A stretch of 64,000 nt of DNA, taken from the NCBI RefSeq assembly GCF_012927645.1, contig NZ_JABBMT010000003.1, forward strand, positions 62,001 to 126,000, read 5' to 3'. This stretch comes from Pseudoalteromonas arctica (GTDB lineage Bacteria; Pseudomonadota; Gammaproteobacteria; Enterobacterales; Alteromonadaceae). Below the pieces are notes generated by a model. The model saw only the letters and a program-made list of their open reading frames with translations. It made no database searches and was not told where the DNA came from. The position numbers and the translations under genes are program-made. Positions 46,701 to 61,430 of this stretch are shown piece by piece; within the stretch, counting starts at the first letter, position 1; the number at the start of each line of letters is the position of its first letter.

Positions 46701-49205
46701 ATGGATCATTTTAGCCCCAGCAATTTAAAAACGAAAGCAACACAAAGCGTTGCTATTGCTCACCCAAGTTCTACAGATCTGCATCATCAATCGGTAAAGT
46801 CGCATTTATGTTCTGTTAGTAATATAGCTTTGGAGATTGCTAAAAAGTTTAATTGCGAAGATGCTGCTGCATTAATTGGTCTATTACATGATTTTGGCAA
46901 ATACAGTGGTGCATTTCAGCGCTATATGCAGATCATCATTAATGAACTGTTAGGCCATTATGACCCTGATTTAGATGGTGCAAGCGCAAAACAATTAAAA
47001 GGTTCTATTGACCATTCAACGGCGGGAGCACAGTGGATCACTAAGGAGTTACAAGGGCATTTACTATCGGTTTGTAAAGATGATCCTAGTATACAAATAT
47101 ATGCATTGACTATTTTACAAATACTTAGTTTATGCGTAGTGTCGCATCATAGTGGTTTAATAAATAATCTGCCTGAGCCGACAGGCGGCTTTGCAAAACG
47201 AATGTTGAAAAGTGAAGAAGAAGCGCATTTTAATGAGTGTGTAAAAAATGCGGATGTTACCGTCATTGAAAAAGCGCAGCAACTAGCGACAAAGTCCTTT
47301 TTACTTAAAACCAGTATCCAGTTAAAAGTACTACTCGGCGAATATAGCTTAAGCGTCGTAGAGCATGACTTTTATCTAGGCATGTACACTAAATTATTGT
47401 TTAGTAGTTTGATAGATGCTGACAGAATCGACAGTGCTGATTTCGAAAACCCTGATAATAAACCTGAGCGTAATCAAGTGGCTGATTGGAAGAAGGCTTG
47501 CAAAAAAATTGAGCGTTTTGTAGCGCAGTTTTCAGCTGATGGACCGATTGATGCTATACGTGCAGACATATCTAATAACTGTCTCACTCGTGCACAGGAT
47601 CCACAGGGTATATTTAGTCTAACAGTGCCCACTGGAGGTGGTAAAACATATGCCAGCCTTCGCTTTGCATTACACCATGCCAAAAAATATAATCTTGATC
47701 GCATTATTTACATTATTCCTTTTACCTCCATCATCGAACAAAATGCCGATGCAATACGCAAGGTGCTTGATGACGAAAATAAGCAAAGTTGGGTATTAGA
47801 GCATCACTCAAACTTAGAGCCCGAAGTACAAACTTGGCGCTCTAAGTTAGCTGCTGAAAACTGGGATCGGCCAATTGTGCTGACTACCATGGTGCAGTTT
47901 TTAGAAAGTACATTCGGCAGTGGTACACGAGGAGCAAGAAGATTCCACCAAATGAGTAATGCAGTCTTGGTATTTGATGAAATACAAACGTTACCTATTC
48001 GCTGTGTGCATTTATTTAATAATACAATAAATTATTTGACACGATTTTGTAAAACAACCGCGGTGATGTGCACTGCTACTCAGCCTTTACTTCACCAGCT
48101 TCCTAATGAAAAAGCAATGTTGGGGCAATTAGCATTAACGCCTGCTAACGAATTAACACCTGATATCACTACCCTTTATAACGTACTTGAACGTGTACAA
48201 GTAACAAACTTAACCCGTGATAGCGGCTGGAGTGAAAGTGATTTAACACAATTGATTGCTGAACAACTACAAATTGTGTCAAGTTGCCTTATTATTGTTA
48301 ATACTAAAGACTGGGCAAAACGCCTTTTTATGGCATTAAAAGTACAGGTTGATGAGCAAGTCAAAGTGTACCACTTGAGTACGGGCATGTGTGCTGCGCA
48401 CCGAAAAGCACTTTTAAGTGGTGTGAAAGCAAGGCTGGCAAATGGCTTGCCAACGTTGTGTATTAGTACCCAATTAATTGAAGCCGGTGTTGATGTTGAT
48501 TTTTCTTGTGTGGTGCGCTTTATGGCAGGGCTTGATTCAATCGCTCAAGCAGCAGGGCGTTGTAATCGTCATGGTTTTCGTGATAGCGCCAAAGTGATAG
48601 TGGTAAACCCTGAACAAGAAAATATCGGCATGCTACACGACATAAAAACCGGGATTGACGCAACGAAGCGTATTCTTGATGAGTTTGATGATACCCAGTT
48701 ACTTTCTCCCCAAGCAATGACTCGTTACTTTGAATATTACTTTTATGAACGTGCAGGTGAAATGCCATACAACATCACAAAATCAGGGTTTACCAAAGGC
48801 ACACTAACCTTGTTAGACCTTTTAAGCCGCAATAAAAATAATATTAGTAATTCACCATTGCCATTAAAACATGCGTTTATGGATGCCGCAAAAGCATTCA
48901 AAGCAATTGATGCACCAAGTAATTCAGTTATCGTACCTTATAACGAAGAAGCTAAAAGTATCATTACAGAGTTATGCGCGCTCGATACCCGCTTTAATGC
49001 CGTTGAATACCGAGCACTATTGAAACGCAGTCAAAAATACAGCGTCAATTTATTTCCTAATGTATGGGCTAAGCTGGTGGATATGCAGGCTGTTTATCCG
49101 ATTGGTGAAAACGAACAAGTATATTATTTGTTAGATGATTTTTACAGCGGTGACTTCGGTTTAAGTACAGAAGTGAGTAACACACAACAGGATCTAATTT
49201 TATAA
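46701..49205 (+). CDS. cas3: CRISPR-associated helicase-nuclease Cas3 (type I-C)
   Basis: 834 residues. The N-terminal HD nuclease has its His-Asp pair at residues 63-64 (LLHDFGKY), with further ligands in IDHSTAGAQW. The SF2 helicase follows: Walker A PTGGGKTYAS (about 310), motif II VFDEIQTLP (about 425) and motif VI AQAAGRCNRHG (about 615). Cas3 unwinds and degrades the target DNA strand once Cascade has bound. It is the first gene of the cas operon; the ATG is preceded by CAGGGAA. All catalytic motifs are intact. Confidence 0.95.
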   Translation: MDHFSPSNLKTKATQSVAIAHPSSTDLHHQSVKSHLCSVSNIALEIAKKFNCEDAAALIGLLHDFGKYSGAFQRYMQIIINELLGHYDPDLDGASAKQLKGSIDHSTAGAQWITKELQGHLLSVCKDDPSIQIYALTILQILSLCVVSHHSGLINNLPEPTGGFAKRMLKSEEEAHFNECVKNADVTVIEKAQQLATKSFLLKTSIQLKVLLGEYSLSVVEHDFYLGMYTKLLFSSLIDADRIDSADFENPDNKPERNQVADWKKACKKIERFVAQFSADGPIDAIRADISNNCLTRAQDPQGIFSLTVPTGGGKTYASLRFALHHAKKYNLDRIIYIIPFTSIIEQNADAIRKVLDDENKQSWVLEHHSNLEPEVQTWRSKLAAENWDRPIVLTTMVQFLESTFGSGTRGARRFHQMSNAVLVFDEIQTLPIRCVHLFNNTINYLTRFCKTTAVMCTATQPLLHQLPNEKAMLGQLALTPANELTPDITTLYNVLERVQVTNLTRDSGWSESDLTQLIAEQLQIVSSCLIIVNTKDWAKRLFMALKVQVDEQVKVYHLSTGMCAAHRKALLSGVKARLANGLPTLCISTQLIEAGVDVDFSCVVRFMAGLDSIAQAAGRCNRHGFRDSAKVIVVNPEQENIGMLHDIKTGIDATKRILDEFDDTQLLSPQAMTRYFEYYFYERAGEMPYNITKSGFTKGTLTLLDLLSRNKNNISNSPLPLKHAFMDAAKAFKAIDAPSNSVIVPYNEEAKSIITELCALDTRFNAVEYRALLKRSQKYSVNLFPNVWAKLVDMQAVYPIGENEQVYYLLDDFYSGDFGLSTEVSNTQQDLIL

Positions 49206-49244
49206 AGGACAGGCAGAATTGCTTGTGACAACAAGGAGAACTGA

Positions 49245-49949
49245 GTGAAAAATAGCATTAGTTTTCGATTATGGGGAAGGTATGCACTATTTACCGATCC
49301 AATTACTAAAGTGGGTGGTGAGAAGTGCTCATACCATATACCCACTTACGAGGCTATAAAAGGTGTACTTAAATCCATTTATTGGAAACCCACCTTAATA
49401 TGGCATGTTGATAAAGTAAGGGTAATAAAACCGTTACGAACACACACAAAGGGCACCAAACCATTAAATTGGGGGGGTGGGAATACGCTTGCATTCTATA
49501 CCTTTTTACATGAGGTGGAATATCAAGTAGAAGCACACTTTGAGTGGAACGAACATCGCCCTGAACTTGCAGCTGATAGAGTTGACGGTAAGCATTTTTC
49601 AATAGCTAAACGCATGCTCGATAAAGGCGGTCGCCAAGATGTGTTTTTAGGTACTCGAGATTGCCAAGGTTATGTTGAACCTTGTGTATTTGGTGAAGGA
49701 GAAGGCGCATATGATCAAATTGACGAGCTTGGTTTTGGCTTAATGTTCCATAGTTTTGGTTACCCCGATGAAACGGGTAAAAATGAGTTAATTAGTCGGT
49801 TTTGGCATGCACACATGAAATATGGCGTAATTGAATACCCTAAAACGCAGGCGTGCCCGATAACGCGGTTTGTCAAAGATATGCACGCCAAGCAGTTCGA
49901 CTTAGATCAGAACTTGCAACCAGTCATGCAGCTGGAGGCACAATTATGA
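49245..49949 (+). CDS. cas5c: Cas5c (Cas5d), pre-crRNA processing and Cascade subunit
   Basis: 234 residues beginning at GTG 49245, which has AAGGAG 6 nt upstream. The N-terminal ferredoxin-like part starts ISFRLWGRYALFTDP and has YHIPTYEAIKGVLKSIYW, the block that in characterised I-C Cas5 proteins carries the catalytic Tyr; the RTHTKGTK segment and later Lys/His residues make up the rest of the RNase site. In type I-C, which lacks Cas6, Cas5 cuts the repeat RNA and stays on the crRNA handle. It overlaps cas8c by ATGA. Confidence 0.93.
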   Translation: MKNSISFRLWGRYALFTDPITKVGGEKCSYHIPTYEAIKGVLKSIYWKPTLIWHVDKVRVIKPLRTHTKGTKPLNWGGGNTLAFYTFLHEVEYQVEAHFEWNEHRPELAADRVDGKHFSIAKRMLDKGGRQDVFLGTRDCQGYVEPCVFGEGEGAYDQIDELGFGLMFHSFGYPDETGKNELISRFWHAHMKYGVIEYPKTQACPITRFVKDMHAKQFDLDQNLQPVMQLEAQL

Positions 49950-51922
49950 GTTGGCTTACAAAGCTCTATGAAACCTATGAACAGGCAAAAATACGCTACG
50001 ATGATTTACCTATTGATCAGCAAGTGATGCCAATCAGTCATACTCCGCAGACAGCTCATGTGCATGTGGTCATTAATGAAAATGGTGATTTCTTAAGAGC
50101 CGAAGTTTTAGAAAAGCAAGTACTGATATTACCTGCCACAGAGCAATCAGCAGGTAGAGCTAGTGGTTTGGCTCCGCATGCTTTAGCCGACAAAATACAA
50201 TATGTTGCTGGAGATTACGCTGCATTTGGAGGCATAAAAAAGCCTGGTTATGATCTGTATTTAACCCAGTTACGTAATTGGGTTGCATCCGATTTTAAGC
50301 ATAGTGCCGTGCAAGCAATACTTAGCTATGTTGAAAAAGGCCAGTTAGTTAAAGATTTGATTGCTGCAAAAATTATGTTTGCACATGATAATCAACTTTT
50401 AACACAGTGGCAGGATGATGGGGAAGCACCTGCATTATTTAAAGTGCTACCAAAAGAAAAAGGTCAACTCGATCAAGGCTCAGCGCTTGTTTGTTGGAGT
50501 GTTGAAACCAAAGGCATCGCACAAAGCAAAACATGGCTTGATGAAACAATTCAACAATCCTGGATTGACTATGAGAGTCAAAATGGTGGTGAAAAAGCAT
50601 TGTGTTTTGTTACTGGTAATGAACAAGTCGTTGCGACTAATCACCCTGCGAAAATTCGCCACAGTGGTGATAAAGCAAAGCTAATTTCAGCGAATGATAC
50701 CAGCGGCTTTACGTTTAGAGGAAAATTTTTAACCGTTAATGATGCTGCTAATGTCAGTTTTGAAGTGACCCAAAAAGCACATAATGCATTGCGTTGGCTG
50801 TTAGCCAAGCAAGGGTATAGAACAGGCGAACAGGTCTACCTTGCATGGGCTGTATCAGGAAAAGAAACGCCTATTCCTACTGAATTAGATCTTATGAGTT
50901 TATTTGCTAATTCAGAGGAAGTTGATCACCAAAAAAACCTAGGAGAGAGTTACGCCGAGCAGTTAAACCGCTATTTCTCAGGTATGGTTGGCCATAATGA
51001 TTTAGAAGCCAATGAAAAATTAGAAGCCAATGAACAAATTGCATTGCTAGGTTTAGATTCAGCAACCCCAGGGCGAATGGGGATTATTTATTACCGAGAA
51101 ACCATTGCTCAAGAATTTATTGATCAACTCCATAAATGGCAATTGGATCTAGGCTGGTGGCAGCGAGTGAAAAAGAATGAAAAAGCCACGTGGTTGCCGT
51201 GTGCACCGAGTTTATACAAAGTACTCGATGGCGTATATGGCGATGTTTTAAAGTCATCTGAGACATTAAAAAAGAACCTTGTCGCACGGCTTTACCCCTG
51301 TATTGTTGAAGGGCAACCCATTCCTATCGACATTGTAAATAATGCTTTTCAGCGGGCAACCAATCGCGTTGCTTATAAATCAGATCAAACTTGGCTGTGG
51401 TTACAAAACCTTGGTATTGCGTGCGCGCTGTACAAAGGGTATTGCAAGCGCACAGCAAACCTAACACATAAAAAGGACTATAACATGGCATTACAAGAGA
51501 CTTATGCCTCGCGTGATTATTTATTTGGCAGATTGTTAGCAACAGCAAATAAAATTGAACAAGTGGCACTTTCTATTGGCGAAGGTAATAGGCTTACCAC
51601 AGCAGAGCGTTATATGAACCGCTTTGTAAGTAAACCAGCTGCTACATGGTTAACCATTTCAACTGCTTTACAGCCATATCAGCAACGACTTCACAGTCGT
51701 CTCTCGGGGTATGATAGTGCGACTAAAAAATTAGTTACGAGCATTACCGATATGTTTGAAATAGATGAATTTACATCAGATAAAAAGCTATCACCGGAAT
51801 TTTTACTTGGTTTTCACAGCCAAATGTTGTGGTTAGAACAGCATAAAGTAGTTGAAGGTCAGTGGGTAAATAAAACTGACTCTGCATTAATAGTAGAAGA
51901 ACAACCAACACAAGTATTATAA
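49946..51922 (+). CDS. cas8c: Cas8c, large subunit of type I-C Cascade
   Basis: 658 residues from the ATG at 49946, with GGAGG 7 nt upstream and a 4-bp overlap with cas5c; a longer reading from 49853 is inside cas5c. It is the type I-C Csd1 protein: MSWLTKLYETYEQA, ACP-like central region and a helical C-terminus (about 513-658). In I-C systems it recognises the PAM and holds the non-target strand. The C-terminal 145 codons can be translated separately as Cas11c (see 51485). No second large subunit is present. Confidence 0.93.
   Translation: MSWLTKLYETYEQAKIRYDDLPIDQQVMPISHTPQTAHVHVVINENGDFLRAEVLEKQVLILPATEQSAGRASGLAPHALADKIQYVAGDYAAFGGIKKPGYDLYLTQLRNWVASDFKHSAVQAILSYVEKGQLVKDLIAAKIMFAHDNQLLTQWQDDGEAPALFKVLPKEKGQLDQGSALVCWSVETKGIAQSKTWLDETIQQSWIDYESQNGGEKALCFVTGNEQVVATNHPAKIRHSGDKAKLISANDTSGFTFRGKFLTVNDAANVSFEVTQKAHNALRWLLAKQGYRTGEQVYLAWAVSGKETPIPTELDLMSLFANSEEVDHQKNLGESYAEQLNRYFSGMVGHNDLEANEKLEANEQIALLGLDSATPGRMGIIYYRETIAQEFIDQLHKWQLDLGWWQRVKKNEKATWLPCAPSLYKVLDGVYGDVLKSSETLKKNLVARLYPCIVEGQPIPIDIVNNAFQRATNRVAYKSDQTWLWLQNLGIACALYKGYCKRTANLTHKKDYNMALQETYASRDYLFGRLLATANKIEQVALSIGEGNRLTTAERYMNRFVSKPAATWLTISTALQPYQQRLHSRLSGYDSATKKLVTSITDMFEIDEFTSDKKLSPEFLLGFHSQMLWLEQHKVVEGQWVNKTDSALIVEEQPTQVL
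51485..51922 (+). CDS. cas11c: Cas11c small subunit from an internal start in cas8c
   Basis: An ATG at 51485-51487, in frame with cas8c (codon 514), has AAAAGGA upstream with 7-nt spacing, as good as the site before cas7. It would give a 145-residue helical protein starting MALQETYASRDYLFG and ending at the cas8c stop. Type I-C systems are known to produce Cas11c from an internal ribosome site in cas8c; this gene has the same arrangement. Cas11 lines the belly of Cascade and stabilises the crRNA-DNA duplex. The codon is also read as Met in full Cas8c. Confidence 0.85.
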   Translation: MALQETYASRDYLFGRLLATANKIEQVALSIGEGNRLTTAERYMNRFVSKPAATWLTISTALQPYQQRLHSRLSGYDSATKKLVTSITDMFEIDEFTSDKKLSPEFLLGFHSQMLWLEQHKVVEGQWVNKTDSALIVEEQPTQVL

Positions 51923-51934
51923 AAGGACTATCTA

Positions 51935-52804
51935 ATGAGTTTATCCAATAAAATCGATTTCGCAATTATTTTTAAAGTTCAAAATGCCAACCCAAATGGC
52001 GATCCATTAAATGGTAATCGCCCACGTACCGACTACGACGGTTTTGGCGAAATTACCGATGTATGTTTAAAACGTAAAATCCGTGACCGATTACAAGAAG
52101 CGGGAGAAAGTATTTTTGTCCAATCAGATGAGAAAAAAACCGATGGCATGACAAGCCTACGCAACCGCGCTGAATCGGATGAGTTTGGTCTAGGCAAAGA
52201 CGCATTTAATAGTAAGAAAACGCCAGTAGATGAAGCCGCCAAAAAATGCTGTGAAAAATGGCTAGATGTACGTGCTTTTGGGCAAGTGTTTGCGTTTAAA
52301 GGTGCTAACAAAGACGGCGTTTCTATTCCCATTCGTGGGCCTGTGACTATTCAAAGTGCTTTTAGTTTAGAGCCAGTAAGTATCACAAGCACGCAGATCA
52401 CCAAAAGTGTCAGTGGTGAAGGTGATGGCAGCAAAAAATCATCCGATACTATGGGCATGAAACACCGTGTTGATAGTTCAATATACGTTACATTTGGCGC
52501 AATGACGCCACAGCTCGCAGAAAAAACAGCATTCAGTGATGAAGATGCTGCAAAAATAAAAGAAGTACTCACTAAGCTATTTGAAGGTGATGCATCATCA
52601 GCACGTCCAGAAGGTTCTATGGCAGTTTCACATTTAGTATGGTGGCAACATAATTCTAAGTCTGGGCAGTATTCATCAGCAAAAGTGCATCAAACTTTAC
52701 GTGACCATATTGAACAAGGCTTGCCTCTTAACACTGCCGCTTTAAACGATTCATTAATATCAACTCTTCAAGATCTTAAAACACAAGTGATAGAAGGGTT
52801 TTAA
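51935..52804 (+). CDS. cas7: Cas7 (Csd2), backbone subunit of type I-C Cascade
   Basis: 289 residues with the Csd2 hallmark AIIFKVQNANPNGDPLNGNRPR near the N-terminus, followed by VCLKRKIRDRL and a central RRM-like region (VDVRAFGQVFAF...IPIRGPVTIQSAF). Several copies line the crRNA spacer. The ATG has AAAAGGA with 8-nt spacing, and the cas8c stop lies 12 bp upstream, so expression is high and coupled. Confidence 0.95.
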   Translation: MSLSNKIDFAIIFKVQNANPNGDPLNGNRPRTDYDGFGEITDVCLKRKIRDRLQEAGESIFVQSDEKKTDGMTSLRNRAESDEFGLGKDAFNSKKTPVDEAAKKCCEKWLDVRAFGQVFAFKGANKDGVSIPIRGPVTIQSAFSLEPVSITSTQITKSVSGEGDGSKKSSDTMGMKHRVDSSIYVTFGAMTPQLAEKTAFSDEDAAKIKEVLTKLFEGDASSARPEGSMAVSHLVWWQHNSKSGQYSSAKVHQTLRDHIEQGLPLNTAALNDSLISTLQDLKTQVIEGF

Positions 52805-52807
52805 ATT

Positions 52808-53431
52808 ATGCATGAGGCCCGCTTAATTTCTATCTCAGCCTTACAACACTATTTATTTTGTCAGCGCCAATGTGCGCTGATCCATTTAGAGCAAGTATGG
52901 CAAGAAAACTTTTTAACGGCGCATGGTCGCCAATTACACGAGAGAGTAGATCACGGTGGGCCTGAAACACGTAAAGGAGTACGTTTTGAAAGAGGAGTGA
53001 CAGTTAATGCCCCGCAATTAGGGTTAACCGGTAAGCTTGATTTATTAGAATATCAAGCGTCAATTAATCAATTTATGCCTGTGGAATATAAACGTGGTAA
53101 ACCCAAAGCCAATAATGTTGATAAAGTGCAATTGTGCGCGCAAGCTTTATGCATAGAAGAAATGCTAGGTGTAGATGTTAATCAGGGGGCATTATGGTAT
53201 TGGCAAACACGCAAACGTCTTACTGTAGATATTGATGAAGCATTACGTTTGCAAACCAAAACACTGATCTCCGATATTCAAAGCATGTTTTATAGTGCTA
53301 AAACGCCACCCCCAATATTTGGCAAGCATTGCAAAGCATGTTCTTTAAATGAAATCTGCCAACCTGAGCTCATAATTAAAGACAGCTCATCGCGTTATAT
53401 TACGCGTTTATTTAACATGGATGATGAATGA
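52808..53431 (+). CDS. cas4: Cas4 RecB-like adaptation nuclease
   Basis: 207 residues. It begins LISISALQHYLFCQRQCALI, giving the first Cys of the Fe-S cluster at C18, and ends with KHCKACSLNEICQPE carrying the other three. The RecB nuclease motifs are LTGKLDLLEY and MPVEYKRGKP, including the catalytic E and K. In I-C it trims prespacers and selects for PAM-side ends with Cas1-Cas2. It is separated from cas7 by 3 bp and overlaps cas1 by ATGA. Confidence 0.94.
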   Translation: MHEARLISISALQHYLFCQRQCALIHLEQVWQENFLTAHGRQLHERVDHGGPETRKGVRFERGVTVNAPQLGLTGKLDLLEYQASINQFMPVEYKRGKPKANNVDKVQLCAQALCIEEMLGVDVNQGALWYWQTRKRLTVDIDEALRLQTKTLISDIQSMFYSAKTPPPIFGKHCKACSLNEICQPELIIKDSSSRYITRLFNMDDE

Positions 53432-54459
53432 AAAAATTACAAAATTGTTTATACATCACAAAAGAGGGTGCCTACCTTCATAAACAAAGGGATACCTTGT
53501 TAATAGAGCAACGTATCGAAGGCAAAAAAGAAAAACTATTGCAAATACCAATTCATTCTATCTGTAGTATATTTTGCTTTGGTAATATTATGGTATCGCC
53601 GCAACTACTTGGGTTTTGTGGTGAAAGTGGCACACACTTAGCTTTTTTTGATATGTATGGAAAGTTTTTAGCCAATGTAGTCGGCAAGCAAACGGGGAAC
53701 GTATTACTCAGACGCCAACAATTTAGTGTTCAACATGAACAAGCACTTGATATTGCTAAAACCTGTGTAGGGGCTAAAATTCGCTCATCTCGTGTATTAT
53801 TAATGCGCCATAGGCGCAATCATGGTGACTCAGTTCAATTAAGCAAAGCAATAGTTCGCCTTAAACAAATCGTTGCTCAGTTACCCCATATAAATGAATA
53901 CCAAACGGTTTTAGGGTTAGAAGGCGAAGCCGCATCGCATTATTTTGCAATATTTGGCGAACTGATAAAGCCAAACAAAGATAATGTATTATTTAAAAAC
54001 CGCAGCCGTCGTCCCCCCAAAGATCCTGTTAATGCCGTACTTTCACTACTTTACTCAGTGTTAGGGCAGGAAATAAGTGGCGCTTTGCAAGGTGTTGGCC
54101 TTGATCCACAAATTGGCTTTTTACATAAAGAACGACCTGGACGCAACAGTTTAGCATTAGATTTACTCGAAGAATTTAGAGCGAGCATTGTCGATAGTAT
54201 AACTATTAAATTATTCAACAATAAGCAACTTAGTAGCAAAGATTTTACTCAAGATGTAGTAGGCGGTTTTACCCTAAAAGATGATGCTAGGCGATTGGTT
54301 TTTCAGGCTTATCAAGCAAAAAAACAAGAAGAAATAACACACCCTTTTTTAGGCGAAAAAATACAAGTTGGGCTCTTACCACACGTACAAGCAATGTTAC
54401 TTGCACGTCATATTCGTGGTGATTTGGCTAAGTACCCTGCTTATTATGTACAAAAGTAA
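53428..54459 (+). CDS. cas1: Cas1 integrase (type I-C)
   Basis: 343 residues. The catalytic metal ligands are E165 (LGLEGEAASHYF), H233 (FLHKERPGRNSLALDL) and the EE of LLEEFRA at 248-249. It integrates spacers into the leader end of the array with Cas2 and Cas4. The start overlaps the cas4 stop (ATGA). All catalytic residues are present, so adaptation should work; the array with 97 spacers is consistent. Confidence 0.95.
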   Translation: MKKLQNCLYITKEGAYLHKQRDTLLIEQRIEGKKEKLLQIPIHSICSIFCFGNIMVSPQLLGFCGESGTHLAFFDMYGKFLANVVGKQTGNVLLRRQQFSVQHEQALDIAKTCVGAKIRSSRVLLMRHRRNHGDSVQLSKAIVRLKQIVAQLPHINEYQTVLGLEGEAASHYFAIFGELIKPNKDNVLFKNRSRRPPKDPVNAVLSLLYSVLGQEISGALQGVGLDPQIGFLHKERPGRNSLALDLLEEFRASIVDSITIKLFNNKQLSSKDFTQDVVGGFTLKDDARRLVFQAYQAKKQEEITHPFLGEKIQVGLLPHVQAMLLARHIRGDLAKYPAYYVQK

Positions 54460-54495
54460 TCACTCAAATAAATACATTTATAAGGAAATAGCACC

Positions 54496-54789
54496 ATGAT
54501 GATATTAGTAACTTATGATGTTTCTTTTGAAAATGAAGGAGGGCAGAGACGACTACGTAATTTGGCAAAAGTGTGCTTAGATTATGGTATGCGAGTTCAA
54601 TATTCTGTTTTTGAATGTGAGGTTGATTCAACACAATGGCTGATTTTTAAAGAAAAGCTACTTTCAATATACGATCCTGATGTTGATAGCCTAAGGTTTT
54701 ATAAATTAGGTAAAAATTGGCAAAGTAAAGTTGAGCATCATGGTGCAAAAGTCGCCATAGATATTTTTAGAGACACATTAATTTTATAA
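54496..54789 (+). CDS. cas2: Cas2
   Basis: 97 residues with the ferredoxin-like core MMILVTYDVSFENEGG, RLRNLAKVCLDYGMRVQYSVFECEV and FYKLGKNW, typical of Cas2 in I-C systems. It forms the scaffold of the Cas1-Cas2 integrase. AAGGA lies 9 nt before the ATG (a second ATG follows directly). It is the last gene of the operon, 36 bp after cas1. Confidence 0.95.
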   Translation: MMILVTYDVSFENEGGQRRLRNLAKVCLDYGMRVQYSVFECEVDSTQWLIFKEKLLSIYDPDVDSLRFYKLGKNWQSKVEHHGAKVAIDIFRDTLIL

Positions 54790-54814
54790 ACTCGCGCTAC
54801 CCCTTTGCTCTCAT

Positions 54815-54842
54815 AAAAAAGCCGCTGCCTTAGCGATTTTTT
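54815..54842 (+). terminator. Weak terminator after cas2
   Basis: A run of six A, a GC-containing 4-bp CGCT / AGCG stem with a 5-nt loop and six T residues end the cas operon, separating it from the array leader. Stem strength is low. Confidence 0.45.
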
Positions 54843-54969
54843 AAGCTCTTTAAAAACAAAGAATTTATTACGAGTAACATAGAAATGATTATTTTATTAC
54901 TATGTTACTTATGTGCTTAGCGGCATATCATAAATTATGCTAGGCTTACCGTGCCTTTTAACCAAGGTG
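54843..54969 (+). promoter_or_regulatory. CRISPR leader
   Basis: About 127 bp of AT-rich sequence between the end of the cas operon and the first repeat; it must hold the array promoter and the integration signal. It contains a 10-bp inverted repeat AGTAACATAG (54873-54882) / CTATGTTACT (54900-54909) and a second GCATA/TATGC (54923-54940). Assigning leader here fits cas2 on this side and the degenerate repeat at the far side. Confidence 0.82.
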
Positions 54970-61372
<6,403 letters not shown>

Positions 61373-61430
61373 TGAGTGGCCGAGCGTGTCACCATGCTGC
61401 GAGATAACTCGTGGCTACGAATACATGGCC

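Noticed and set aside
49853..49945. Longer N-terminus of cas8c
   Set aside because: This segment is inside cas5c; the ATG at 49946 has GGAGG and the usual MSWL start.
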